This document shows positions 1 through 13,200 of a DNA stretch of 64,000 bases, in pieces (the first letter of the stretch is position 1; the number at the start of each line of letters is the position of its first letter). The position numbers and the translations under genes are program-made. Where the stretch lies: NCBI GenBank assembly GCA_000499405.2, contig HG738139.1, positions 1,144,108-1,208,107 on the forward strand, read 5' to 3'. A model generated the notes under the pieces. The model ran no database searches, was not told where the DNA came from, and saw only the letters and a list, made by a program, of their open reading frames with translations. Source of the stretch: Onchocerca volvulus. Lineage: Eukaryota; Nematoda; Chromadorea; Rhabditida; Onchocercidae.

Positions 1-3000
1 GTCGTAAAAGTTTGTTCATATGGTAGAAATTATGGAAGTCTGTTAGTAATGCTCGTAATTTATGCAATCAGATGAAATCTTATTAATTCTCTTTCCCTTC
101 AACGAGTGAATTTAATTCCACAACACATCTGAAAAAGGGAGAAAGAGAATTTTAAAAAAATTCCAAATTGATTGCTTGAAGAGATATACATGAAGTATGC
201 TTCAACGAATAAATTTAATTTTATGATGCACATGAGGGTAAAGCGTAAGAAAATTTTTTTAAAAAATTTAAAAAAATCAGAAATAGCTGTTTGCAAATGT
301 GAACTATGCATATGCACTTTAAAGTAGTAGATGCATTTAACTTTAGCTAATTTTCCGCCTTTCTTTAATTGAAATTTCGAAGAATTCGTAAATGTGTCAA
401 AATATACATCCATTCTTATCTCTTAGCATAATTTTGCAAATTAATTTGTTTGAAACATTTGTACAAAGTTTCAAGTAGCAATCGTCAAATGTTTCTTATA
501 TATGATAGAAATTTGGTGGACTTTTGAATTTTGTTTGCAAGTTTTGTTAATTTTATATCAATTTTTAGCAAATTTAATCTTGAACTTCAATTTTCAGATA
601 AAATATTCCCGAATAAATAAATTATATTCTAATCGGGCCGAAAATTATTTTAATAAGTTGAATAAAATGAAATTATAGTTTGTATTATTTAAAATTTTAG
701 TTATTTTGCCAATTTATTATTTTAGAAAATTGGAAATTTTAAATTTCCAATAAGATTTGATCTTTATAATTATTTACCGATATTTTTTTTTTTTTTTTTA
801 TTATAGGGATTCATGATAAATTATATGCTGACTGTAAAATTGAAAGTGATGTTTATCAGCATACTTATACCTTTCCACTAATCACATCTTATTTCTCAAA
901 CCACCTATAATTCGTGTTAACAAATGTCATTATAAATGTGATGTTTTAGCAGAATAATGATTTATCATATATCATAAAATGCGAGCAGACATATTACGTG
1001 TAATTTTAGTGATAATGATAATGATAAATGATATAAATGAATGAAACTTATCGAATATGATAATGCTTTGGAAAAGAAGACATAAACGGAACTAAGTAAT
1101 GCCATTTATCAAATATATTTCGGAATTTTTGAACAATTTCTTTCACTTTCCTTCTCTCATTTTGGCAAAATTTATTGGAACGGTAAGAGGTAAAGGAAAA
1201 GGACAAATTGAATATTTATGATTGGATAATGAATCAAATTGGAATGGGTTCCTTAGAAATTTGTTGAAGAAATTGGTTTATGACAAGGCAAGGTCGACTC
1301 ATTTTCCATTTTCTTCCACTCAACTTAATGATCCGCTTTTCCCTCATTCCTCTTCTTTGCAATCAAAATTTCACAAAATTTAAGTAAAAATTGCCAGAAT
1401 TCGATATCACTATTAGAGAAATTTCATCCATATTCATCTGTTTACATTCTTACAAACAAATTAATTGCTCTTTCATTTCATTACATTTATATATTTCATT
1501 AATTGAGTAAAAATTAGATATTGGAAATGATTGAAATTTGAAGAAAAAAGAATTCGAAGAAAGTTCGATACCCAATGCTGAGAGGGGCTGATAATCTCGA
1601 TTATCGAAATATTACATGTAAGTCGTAAGATCAATAGTAATGAAAGAAATCATATCAAGTTGATCAGCTATTAAAATTACGAAAAGATGAATAGTTTGGA
1701 ATGAAATTTAGCAGAAGATGAAATTTAGTAAGCATAAGGCTTAGCAAGAAACTTAAAGCAATCGCTATCAGTATTTTTATTGGAATGCTTTAGTCGACTT
1801 TGATTATTTGTTAAAATTTATCATCAACTTTTATATTAGTGATAAGTATTACTTTTCAAATTCATTTCGTTTCATATTTTAAATATTTCCTTATATTTTT
1901 CTCTTGAAAATGAATAATTTTGTATGAATAGGTTGAGAAAGAATTAATATTTTCTCATTGTTTCTTTTTTTTTTTTTCTTGCATTTGCTTACTGTATTAA
2001 TTTCCAAGTTTATACATTTTTATTTCAAATATGTCTCGATTTTTTGTACTTTTCAAATAATTCCAAATTTAGATAGTTTGATTTCAAACAAATTTGTTCT
2101 TTTATTTTGCACTTCATAAATATATTCTATGAAATGAATACAGGAATGGCAAAAGATTAAACATTGAATAGAAAGGATTGATCGAAATAATAATCCTTTG
2201 ACAAATTTTCTATGAATAGGGTGAAATAAATTGGATTTAGGAACAAATATTTCAACTAAAATTTGTCGAAATTAAAGTTCTGAAAAATTAAATTTATTCG
2301 TTTGATATGTCAATGCATTTGTATTTATATTTTTGTGTAAATATGTCTGCACACACATCGTAACTAAAATAATTTGTGCTATAAAATGGATAAAAGATAT
2401 AATTTTCATTCTAATTTTTTCAGAAATAAATTGAAATTATAGGAATAGTTTAGAAATTGAATAATATGATCCTTGACGAAAAAAAAAAAAATCCCGAAAA
2501 AAGTTAGTATCCGAATTCTGTGCTTATCATAAACATGAAGGAAGACTAGACAAAAATTAGCTATTGAAATTTAAATATATAACTAAATATCATGAATCTA
2601 CCATAAATTCCAGACTTGGATAGCTCTCCGGCAGATTTTGCAGTTTTTCCAGGCACGATATTTTCCCTCAATGGAAACAACAATAATTTTCCGATTGATC
2701 ATTTGAAAACTTTTTTTTGCTTTTATTTCAATTAAAATATGTAATCCTAGATGCAGTCTAGCGATGTCTAATTTACAATATCTTTATTTCAATTTTACTA
2801 TTCAATTAGGTGGAAAATTTTTTCTCAGCTCTTATCAGCACATCGCCGAAGAAATGAAGGAAGCTTATCGGGATTTTCCTAACAAACTTTCGTCACTTTT
2901 TTAGAGTGTGATTTGTTATAATTGAAAAAAAAACTTGTCCGATACATTTATTTGGCTGTAATATTCAAAGTTTAGAAAGGTTTTAAGAAAGCCTTTGCAT

Positions 3001-3380
3001 TTGTATCTATCAAAAAAAAAAAAAAAAAAAAAAAAAAGAAAATTCACGAAACTTTGAAAATAATTCTGCCTTAAAAGCTATTGTAAATTACGATTTATCC
3101 ATGGGTAGAATCATTTGATTGTAAAATTTCCTGGCATGTTTGAATAAAAATATGATTACAAATTAAATAACAGAAATTAGAAATGTTGTTAATTAAAAAT
3201 TAAGCGTTTAAACAAAATATGTATATTTATATAAGGAATAGTATATGTTGTTTCCAAAAATAACATAATAATGCTTCTTGAATGTTACATATGTTTGATG
3301 ATAATTGCATTACCAATTTGTAATAATTCATATTTCTAGCTTAAGTATTCAAATTTCAGTAAACAATTTGATTTCATTAG
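1..3380. other. AT-rich intergenic DNA, no gene recognised
   Basis: No open frame with protein-like composition or paired splice sites was recognised on either strand. The stretch holds poly-A/poly-T runs (about 785-800, 1966-1980, 3011-3038) and otherwise unique AT-rich sequence. Confidence 0.6.
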
Positions 3381-3404
3381 GTGGATAATTTCAGAGTGAT
3401 AAAA

Positions 3405-3578
3405 ATGAAGGCGAAAAGTTGGCAATTGAGCAAACGAATTGAAATAAGGCGCATATTGACTTTGCTCTTTTCCTCAGCTTGGCCGTTGATTATGATTCAC
3501 ATAGCATTTAGCCAAGAGGTAGCAAGGTCTGCCGATGACAAAAAAAAACCGATAAATAAGCGGTTTGGATTAAAATGA
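3405..3578 (+). CDS. Candidate small secreted peptide (57 aa)
   Basis: An ATG lies 11 bases after a TTTCAG acceptor (AG at 3392-3393), the spacing expected for spliced-leader trans-splicing. The 57-codon frame has a basic start (MKAKSWQLSKR), a hydrophobic stretch (LTLLFSSAWPLIMIHIAF, about residues 17-34) ending in a plausible signal cleavage site, then a charged tail with KKK and KR before a TGA. Local base composition is less AT-rich than the surroundings. A second short frame (3592-3660) carries another KR-containing segment, so splicing or a frame break may be involved. I do not recognise a family; a neuropeptide-like precursor is only one possibility. A chance open frame is also possible. 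Confidence 0.3.
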   Translation: MKAKSWQLSKRIEIRRILTLLFSSAWPLIMIHIAFSQEVARSADDKKKPINKRFGLK

Positions 3579-3719
3579 TGAAGTACGAATAGTGAATTAC
3601 GGAATGCAGCCAAAAAGAGGAGAAAAGGCTCAAAAAATGAGCAAAGCAAATCTTAAGCGAGCCTAGTAAATTGTTCTTATTTAACATTATTTCTCTAGTT
3701 TTTTGTTTGCATAACACTT

Positions 3720-6700
3720 TGGACTAAATGTTTCGTTTGTTTGCGAAAATTTTTACTTCCTTTTATCATTTTAAAGTTTGACAATGAAATCTCTGAGTTT
3801 CTGATGATTCTGATGAAAACTGCCAAGTTCCAAATCTTCACATTAGTTATGGACAATAATATAAAGAATAATCCTTCGACTCATTTTTCTTACCCTTTCT
3901 TTATCTCATTTGCTATCCATATCATATCATTTTATCTTCGTTAAAAAAAATTATTTCTTTATCATTATTTTCTTTGTAACCTAGAATTTACTCAGTTTTA
4001 TCGTGAATTTACTATCTTCTCCTTTCTAATTTAGTATATTTCAATTTAGCTCCAGCTAGCTTAATTCAGTTAAAATTAATTAGTTTGACATTTCGATACG
4101 TTCAAATTATTGCATAACTAATCCAACTCTTCGGAAATATTCAAAATTCAGAGAGTACTGAAAAAGAATAAAATTTTTATTGTGTCAGTTCGTTAAAAAC
4201 ATGCGCCTTTTATTCATAGATAGACGTTTTCGAAGACATACATTAATTACTTTTTTTTTTCTTTTTTTTTTTATGAATAATTGTAATTGTGAAGATCGAT
4301 AATGTAGTCTGATTATTCAAAACTTTTTTTCATCCTTTTCTTCTTCTTTCCTTAATTTCTCTCCCAAATATCGACTATTTATTTAAGTAGTATTCAATTT
4401 TTCTTTTTTAACCCAATGACACATTTAAGTCATCCGGTAAAATTGTTTTTCAGCTATTTTTAATACAGTAATCAGTATAGTTAGCGAAAGATGGAATGTT
4501 TTCAAATTGAACTTAAATTAACAAATAAATTGAATATGTGATATCTTCACCAATTGTTTTAATTATGAATTAATAAATTTCATCCTGATTTTTTTTTCTT
4601 TTTTTAAATCAATTATACAATTATGAAGCGGTATATTTCATTCTACTTTTTTAAAATTATCATTTATAAATTGATAAATTTCAATAATCGTTAAATAATT
4701 TAAATGTTATTTATGAATTATTATTAACAGGACATATTAAGATTTCTCAGGAAGCATTTTTATCATTAATAGTTGAAGAATATTTTGACCTTCGAGTTCA
4801 ATGACTTTCCTTTCATTGAAAATTGCCAAAATTGTACATAATCCTACTGGCCTTAATGACATTTTCTTTTTCAAACACAAATTTTACAAAATATAAAGAC
4901 GAATTATTCCTAATTTTATCCCTTATCATTGACAAAAATTTCAAAATTTTATTGATTGATAGCTATTTATAGATTATCTTTGATCAATCTCTGATTATTT
5001 TTATCCAAAAAAAAGGACGTATGATTGATAGGTCATTGATAAATGAAATTTTAATCAATGCAACAATAAATCATTTGTATAGATGGTTTATTCAGATGTA
5101 AAGATTTTTCAGATTGTATTTGCAGGAAAAAACAAATAAATTGAATAAACCTAGAGAGAGAGAAAAAAAAAAAAGAAATTCTTTCTGGAATTTTAATGTA
5201 TACAAAATGGAATGATTTTTTTTTTTGTTATGTACTTTTGAAAAGCTTTTTACAAATAAGTTTTTACTGAATGAAATTATGCCTAAAAAGGTCATAAACT
5301 TTTTAACATATTTTCCGCATTCATTTCTTCCGAGAAATATTATTAAAGATTTGATGATTGGTCTTTTTGTTTAAAATTAATGCATTTATTTACAAATTTG
5401 TTCAATGAGAAAATTCAAATACATTGAAAAACAGTTCCTTTAAATAGTTGGTAAAATTACCAACAATATATACATTTTTTTTTCCTGTACGCTATAGAAT
5501 TATGTTTTTAAAGGTTAATTATTATTATTTCATTCTTAGGGCTAATTATGTCCGAATTATGTTACATAAGTTTGATCTTTTGCGGTGTTAAATTTCGAAA
5601 GAATAGTTCTTTGATAAAATTAAGCAATTTAATTTTAGTTGTAATATGATCGATTTGTTAACCTTGAACATGTTGCTTGCTATAGAATGCCTTTTTACAA
5701 CTTGTTTTGATTTTGAAAAAATTTCATCATCAAATATTTGACGAATTCGCTTGAATTTCTGCTCATACTGATTCTTGCGAACTACGAAAAATTTCATATT
5801 ATAGCTTGCTTTTTGATGAGAATTTTTCGTCAAATTTTGCAACACTGTCATGAAAGTTAATTAGTCAAATTTAATTATTTTTCTAATTTTTAAAAAATTA
5901 TATTAATCACTTTCTTTTTTTTTCTCTGGTTTAAACAATTTCAAACTAAACCAAACAAAGATAGTTTAAGCTTTTTTCAACAAGACTAATTGAAAAAGTG
6001 AAATTATACGTGAAAAATGCTTGTCTTAGTTTAAAAAAAATTCCTATCTTTGCAAAAGTAAACATGAAAAGATTATTTTATTGTTATTTGTTATAATTCT
6101 AATATATGCTTATTGAACAGAGCCAAAAAAAAAAAAGTATCATTCTTGGCTTAAAAATATTTTTTGTTTGCTTAAACTTTTTTTTTTAAACCATAAATTT
6201 TATTTGGTACACGTTTTGTTATGTTTTGTCATATCATACTTTCTTCCTTCTTTCCCAACATTTATTCGCTTTTCAAATATTTAATTGCCAAATTCGTTTA
6301 AATTTACGCATTTTCCCTAAAAGTGATATAGAACACTTCAGGATTACGAAGAGATGGTCAATTAGTTGCGGATGATTTAAAAAAATTTTTCCGATTCCTA
6401 TTTTAAGGAATTTGTTCAAACTTATGTATCTTCGTAAAAGTAGCATAGAACCCTTGAGGATTATGAAAAATTAATTGATTAATTAGTTACGAATAATTTA
6501 TAAAAAATTTTTTCAATGTCTATTTAAAGCAATTCGTTCAAAGTTGTGTACTTCAGGATTACGATAAGATAGTTAATTAGTGATGATTAAAAATAAATTA
6601 TCATGAATACTTGGCAAATTATTGGCTGAAAAATGAATGCATTTCTCTTTTCTAATAGTTTAATGTTATCTTTTCTTTCTTTTTTTTTTTTTTTTTTTGA

Positions 6701-9700
6701 CTTCGCTAAAATTTCATTTTATTTTACACTTTTCGTACAATCAAACATTTTTTTGTATTTTCCTTTCATTTTATTTTTATGGCTAAAATGGAATCATCAA
6801 ATTTGTCAGAATTTTAATCAAATTCAAAAAATTTCGAAATTCAGCTATTTCAATATTTTTGCTTTTATTATTTAAACAATAAATAACTAAATATATGACA
6901 TCATCAACAATTGAGAAAGATTCTTGGTCACGTAATGAAAAATGTAAGCACAAGCGAATGACATTTAGCAAATATCGATTTTTGATCTTCAAAAAATATT
7001 GGGTCATTTTTTTTTTTAAATAAAAATTTAATTTTAAGCAGTTTGTCTTGTGATTTTACCGTAAGTTATCCTTTCGAATCCAAAATTCTAAAGCCATTTT
7101 ATTGAAAAAAGTGCCATACAAATATGGCCATAGATTTTCCCACAATTCTTTGTTTATTTCAGGCTCCATTCATTACTATGAATTCATTTAATATAAATAT
7201 TTTCTAATATAAAAAAACAGAAAATATATGATAGAAAAACAGGCAATAATAGATCTGAAAATAGATTGTGGATAGAAAAACAAAATAAGCCTAATGGACT
7301 TAAATTAAGCCTAGTATTTTTACTTGCTCCAAAATATTAAAAAGGCTCATTATTTAGTGGCCCATTTTAAAATAAAAAGTATATTAGTGTTAAGAATATA
7401 AATAATAAATCTTAACTTTTTCACATATACGATATCTTTGACAAATTTTGAAGGAAATCTGACAACCGATCAGTTAGATGATTTGATATCGATGACATTT
7501 TGATGGAGCAATAAGCTTAACCAATAAACTTCAGATCAGAAAGTTTGCTAATCACTTATCAATGAATTTCTCTGAAAAATGAAGATCAATATATATCATT
7601 TCAGAGAATAGATCAAAATAATAATAACAACAACAAATTTATGAGAGACAATTTTTCAAGAAAAGCTTGAAATTTTTGCGACTCACAAATAACATCGATG
7701 GAGCAGCTGCTCCATCATTCTCCATCCATCCATCTGTCCGTTGTACTTCTACAATCACTCTGCCATCCCTCATTAACGAGGAGAGCCATTATGTAAAATA
7801 GTTTCACCAAGTCGCATTTATTTTTACGCTTTTTTTCCTTTCGAAATTCGCAATGAAATCGTCAAAGATTCATGTTTTCTGTCATTTTGCACATAAACAA
7901 CTCTTGGACCCAAGAAACTGATTCTTGCCTCAAGAATCAACTCCTTCTTTAAGTTCCATCGATAGCTAGGCTTCAGTGTGATTCAAAAGCTTATTTTCTA
8001 CATTTACGATATCTTCCCCATTTGATTAAATCATCTATCTTATCTTTTTTAATTTTTTAAAACTATCCAGCCATTAGCATATATCGATCAGAAACTGACA
8101 ACCCAATAGTTGTTTATTGCCCAAGGCGACAGAAAATATGAATTTTGACAATTTCATCACAAATATAATTTTTAGAAAAAATTTTTAGCTTTTTGAACTG
8201 AGACAAGGAAAATTTCCAATTTTAAATTTCACGAATTTTTTTGTATTTGTGAATAACTAAAAAAAGTAGAAATTTTTTTTATAAAATCTATGCTATTTAA
8301 ATTCAAAGTTTTTGAAATGCTATCTTTTTATATTTCTGCTTTGAAGCAAAAATGATCAACTGATGAAAGTAAAGCGGCAATGGAATGGTTTTAAGTTTGT
8401 AATTTTATTAGTTTTTAATGATTCTTTTTTGCAGACAGCATTTCTTCGTTAACTTTCCTCTTTTCCATTATTTTATTCATTTTAATCTATCGGAAATCAT
8501 TTTTTTTTTCGGATTAAGAAAACGATCATGTATGAAATCACGCAAATCAAATCGTTTTCTTTTTTCATTTTAATCAAACAAAATTTTAGGGAAGAAAACA
8601 AATGACATTTATCGCATCGATATTTATTAAAATTATCATTTTTAGTAGAACTTTTGTTGAAATATTTGTTAAAACTTTTGCTTAAATTCATTCAAATTTG
8701 TTTTAGAATCTTTAATAATGCATAATTAGATAAATAAGAATTTTTTTTTTTGGTTTTTCTCTTTTTTTTTTTTTTTTTTGATAATTTTTGATCAAATACG
8801 ATAGTTTTATCAAATAAAACCATGCATTTTTCGTTTTTTTTTTCCATCATATCCATAACAAAGAATATTTAAAAATGTCAAAAAATTTTTTGATCACATT
8901 CAAAATTATTTTCAACATATAAGCTTGGCTATCCATAAGCAACTTTTAAAATATTCATTTGCATACTGAGAATGAAAACATTTAATGAATAAACCTTTAA
9001 TAACTTGTCAACTTTCTTGAAGTAAACATGAGCTTACATACACACACATACATATACTTACAAAATACATACATACATACTACAAACATACTACAAATAA
9101 ATAGACACATCAGAAGAAAGTATTTGACGATAAGGGTTTTAAATGATATTAATTATTAAATAGGAAAAATGTATTTTTTTCAATTATTCATTTTCATCAT
9201 ATATTGATTATCAGTAATGAATGGACGGATAGATAGGAAGGTTGGAAAGGTTGGATGGAAAAGGTTGGAAGGTTTTGTTGAATGGATGAGATGGTTGAAT
9301 ATTCTCCGATCGATACGAGTCTGTGAGAAGTTTAAAAGTTGGTAGCGAGAATAGATGGAGCACTTAGTGTTATTTCTTTAACTTATATCCTTTTGCTTTT
9401 CAGGCTTCAAAAAGAAGGAAAAGATTTCCTGAAAGTAATATTTCATATTTATCATTTTATTCTTCAATGATTTGAACAATTTTCTCCACATATCTTCTTG
9501 ATATTACAATGAATCCATGATTCTATGTTTGATAAGAAAAAAAAAAAAAAAAAAAGAAAGATTGTTAAAAGAGATAAAGCGCTAAAATTATAATTGATGA
9601 GTGTAAAAAAGACAGTTAATTGTGATAACTATTATTTAATAATACTTGATTGAATATTCCCGAATATTATTACTATTTTATTTTGACAAAAATATTCCTA

Positions 9701-10250
9701 TTCGAGATTATTTTGAGGTAATGGAATCAAAATTCCGGATTATAATTGATGTTTTGATTCATTAGAAAAAAAAATAAAAAGAAATGAGAAATAAATACAA
9801 AGTACTACTATTAATCTATGAAATTCTATTGATTTCCTTGTACTTCCTCATTTTTTCTTTCTTTTTGTTTTTTTTTGATTCATTTCCGTTTCGTTCGTAT
9901 AAGGGATAATTTTAGACGTTTGAGATTAAATTTGACATTTACGAATAAATTCATCAAATCGTCTTTATTTAAAAGTGCGAATGAGTTCAGCAACAAACGA
10001 TGTAGCAGCAATCGTTTCAATTTAAAATTTGGATGAATTTTCCGAACATTCATTCATTTCATGGCTGTAATAGTAATTATTCCTGCAAGATTGCGGAATA
10101 TGCTTCTCATTTCTGTATTTCAGTCCCATTCTGATCATATCTAATCATTGTTTTTTATCGATTGACTGTTTTATATTTAATCATTCATTTATTGATTTCG
10201 AAAAAAAAAAAAATTTCCTTCAGTAATTTCACTTCTTGTTTTGCTTTTTA
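3720..10250. other. AT-rich gene-poor DNA
   Basis: No convincing gene. It contains poly-T/poly-A tracts (4251-4272, 6678-6699, 8763-8780, 9538-9556), a CATA/CACA-type simple stretch at 9036-9085, and an imperfect direct repeat at about 6320-6570. The open frames present are low-complexity F/S/K/N-rich translations of AT-rich DNA. Confidence 0.55.
6320..6570. repeat. Imperfect direct repeat, about two and a third copies
   Basis: The sequence 'atagaacacttcaggattacgaa...' followed by 'gttcaaacttatgta' recurs as 'atagaacccttgaggattatgaa...gttcaaagttgtgta' and again partly as 'acttcaggattacgataaga'. The unit is about 110-120 bases. It is diverged and has no coding potential. Confidence 0.5.
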
Positions 10251-10253
10251 CAG
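10251..10253 (+). promoter_or_regulatory. Probable spliced-leader acceptor for the RING gene
   Basis: TTTTTACAG ends 17 bases before the ATG at 10271. The tract before it is pyrimidine-rich. An ordinary cis-splice acceptor of an upstream non-coding exon would look the same. Confidence 0.4.
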
Positions 10254-10270
10254 ATTGATATTCAAGCAAA

Positions 10271-13200
10271 ATGGAATGGTTGACAATGCATTACTATATT
10301 TTGCTATTTTATGCCTCTCAGATTATTGCCCAGGTATGTTCATAATGATTATTATTAATTCAGTTAGATTAAGATTAGCGAAAATTCAAATGTTATTTAA
10401 TAAAGTAAAAAAGACAATTGTTTATTTTATTATCGAAAGATTAAGCTTTAAGAGCTTTTCGATTTGGTAATTAGCAGGCAAACAATGAATTATATGACAT
10501 AAGGGCGTGTTTGTTTACGTTTTAACTTGTAATACTGTTTTTCCTGAAAATAGAGTTGAAAGGTTAAGTTACTCTTTATTCGTCATAATATGCAGATGAT
10601 CGCAAGATGAAGGTAGAAATTTAGAAATTTATCAAAAACTGATATCAGAAAGTTGCAATTATTAATGGATGGAATTCATTTAATACAATTTTTACTTGGT
10701 CAAAAATTTAAATCAGATGAATTTAAATCTTCTGAAAAAACTATTATTCGATTCAATTCCTTTAAGCTATATTTGTTTCCATTTTAAAATTTATTCAAAC
10801 GAGCTAAATTATTTCATATTATTTCATATTTTAGAATAATACACTGAATTATTTAAAAACTGAATTTTGAAATTTATATTTTGTGTATGAATAATTACGA
10901 CGAGAAAATGTGACAATAGCGAATAACAAGTGGTAATTCAAGTTAGATTAAATTTTCATTTATTTATTGTTGACATCTTTTCCAATCATTTCGAATTTCT
11001 TCTTTCACTATCTCGAGTTTTTTTTTTTTTTTTTTAAACGATCTTCTCGACATTTTTTAGTTTGAAATTATTCCGAATATCGAACTGGAAACAGTCTGAT
11101 CCTAAATTTTATAATCATCACAGTTCCGCTCTGTCATTTTATATTATTAAAAATTCCGCTTAATGTTCGTGATAACAGATAGTGGCTAGTCGATGTTTAC
11201 ACCAGTCGTTCATATTTTTCTCAATATTTGTCTCGAATCATTCTTGAAATGTTTCAAACTTTGACAAAATGTTTCCTTTGTGTCTTCGAGTCAAATACGA
11301 TATAGTAACTAATCTAACCGATGATTATTTAACGATCAAAATGAGTTTGATTTAGGTTAAATTGACATTTTTCGATAATAATGATCGCATTTTTATCAAT
11401 ATCGATTGTAACATGAATTATCCAATAAAAGTAATTAATTCCCAATTCGTCTAAATTTTCCCTTCCTCAGAGAAATTCCATTTAAGAAAAGACGTAATTG
11501 TGAGACTAAGTGGCATTTGTCATCTCCCTCTAACCTCACCAGCTGGTGCCTTTAATTATCAGAATGAATTGGGAAATTTAATTGCTCATGCAAGGAATAT
11601 GAAATGCATTTCTTTTTTCCTCTTCACTTTCTCCAATCCTTTTGGATTCATGTGTTGATTGATTAGACGGATTTGTTTACTCAGTCGAATCTGAATATCG
11701 GATATGTTTACACAATTGAAAAACTTCCAGCCAATGTTATTATTTCTCTGAATACATTAAATTCAAGTTAAAATGTTATGAAGCCAGAAATGACTGATTT
11801 TATTGCACTCACCAGTATTAAAATATTGGAAATTATGGCAAATTTATGGATCAAGAAATACCACATATTTGTTATTAATTAATGATAAATAACACGTTTT
11901 GAGATATCTTTAAATCCTGACTGAATTAAGTATGGTCTAAAATACTGTTCTATTGAAGAAAATAAATTAGTCGAAATAGCGATAAAATGAGTTATACGTC
12001 AGCGAATGCGATAAAATGAGATATACGTCAGCGAATGCGATAAAATGAGATATACGTCGGCGGATGCGACAAAATGAGATATACGTCAGCGAATGCGATA
12101 AAATGAGATATACGTCGGCGGATGCGATAAAATGAGATATACGTCAGCGAATGCGATAAAATGAGATATACGTCGGCGGATGCGATAAAATGAGATATAC
12201 GTCGGCGGATGCGATAAAATGAGATATACGTCAGCGAATGCGATAAATATGATCCATATTAATGTCTAAGGCTAAATTAGAATTTACGAATGTGTTTCGC
12301 GATAAAATAGGTGATAGGTTATTCATCATTTTAATTAAACTTTTTAATAATCTTCAGCTAATGACCATATCCCTTATGAAAAGTCTTAAGGCCAAATATT
12401 TTAAGTTGCTAGCATGTACCAATAATTGACAACATCAGTAATAGTTCCAGTGAAAGACAATTCTTGCAGATTTAGTGCATTATATTATCATCATGTGATA
12501 AAGATAGAAAGGAAAAAACAGTTCTGATGTGATAACATTTTAACAATTCAAAATTTGAATTCACTGAAATTCCGATTCAGATCTAAATTTGAATTCAAAT
12601 TTATTGATTCACTTTGAATTCATTCATTCACTAAGATTAGATGTGCCTTTGCTAATGCTTTCGTTTCAGTTCTGTTATGGTCTTCAAGCACTTTAGATGA
12701 ATTTTCGCCTGAAAATATTTAAACAAATAAGTCAATGAATAAGTGAATAAAGAAATAAGTAATAGGTAGCCGAAACTAAATATTATTAGAAACAATAGTA
12801 TAGAATTTTTTTAAATTATTTTTTCAAAAAAAATTTTCGTTTTCTAAAATCGAAAATTCCATTTTCTTTTTTTTTTTTTTTTTTTTTGTTTTTCAAAAAT
12901 CCTCCCATTCTACAGAGCTCTTCTTAAGCAAAAAAAACATAATGATATGTTAGACTAATTCAAATGATCGGTTTTTTTTAAACAGCATATAAATGAATAA
13001 GTTACGATGTTAAATATTTATTGATTTAAGGGTTGGAAACTGACAAGTTTAAATTTTGAATAGAACAAAGCACAAAATTAATGAATTAATTAATTACATA
13101 TCGACCTAAATTCTCGCTGCATGCATATTCTTGCAGCAGAAAACTTGCACCGAGAAGTATCTTAAATAGAGTTTCGCAAATATTAAGTAATTAGATGAAA

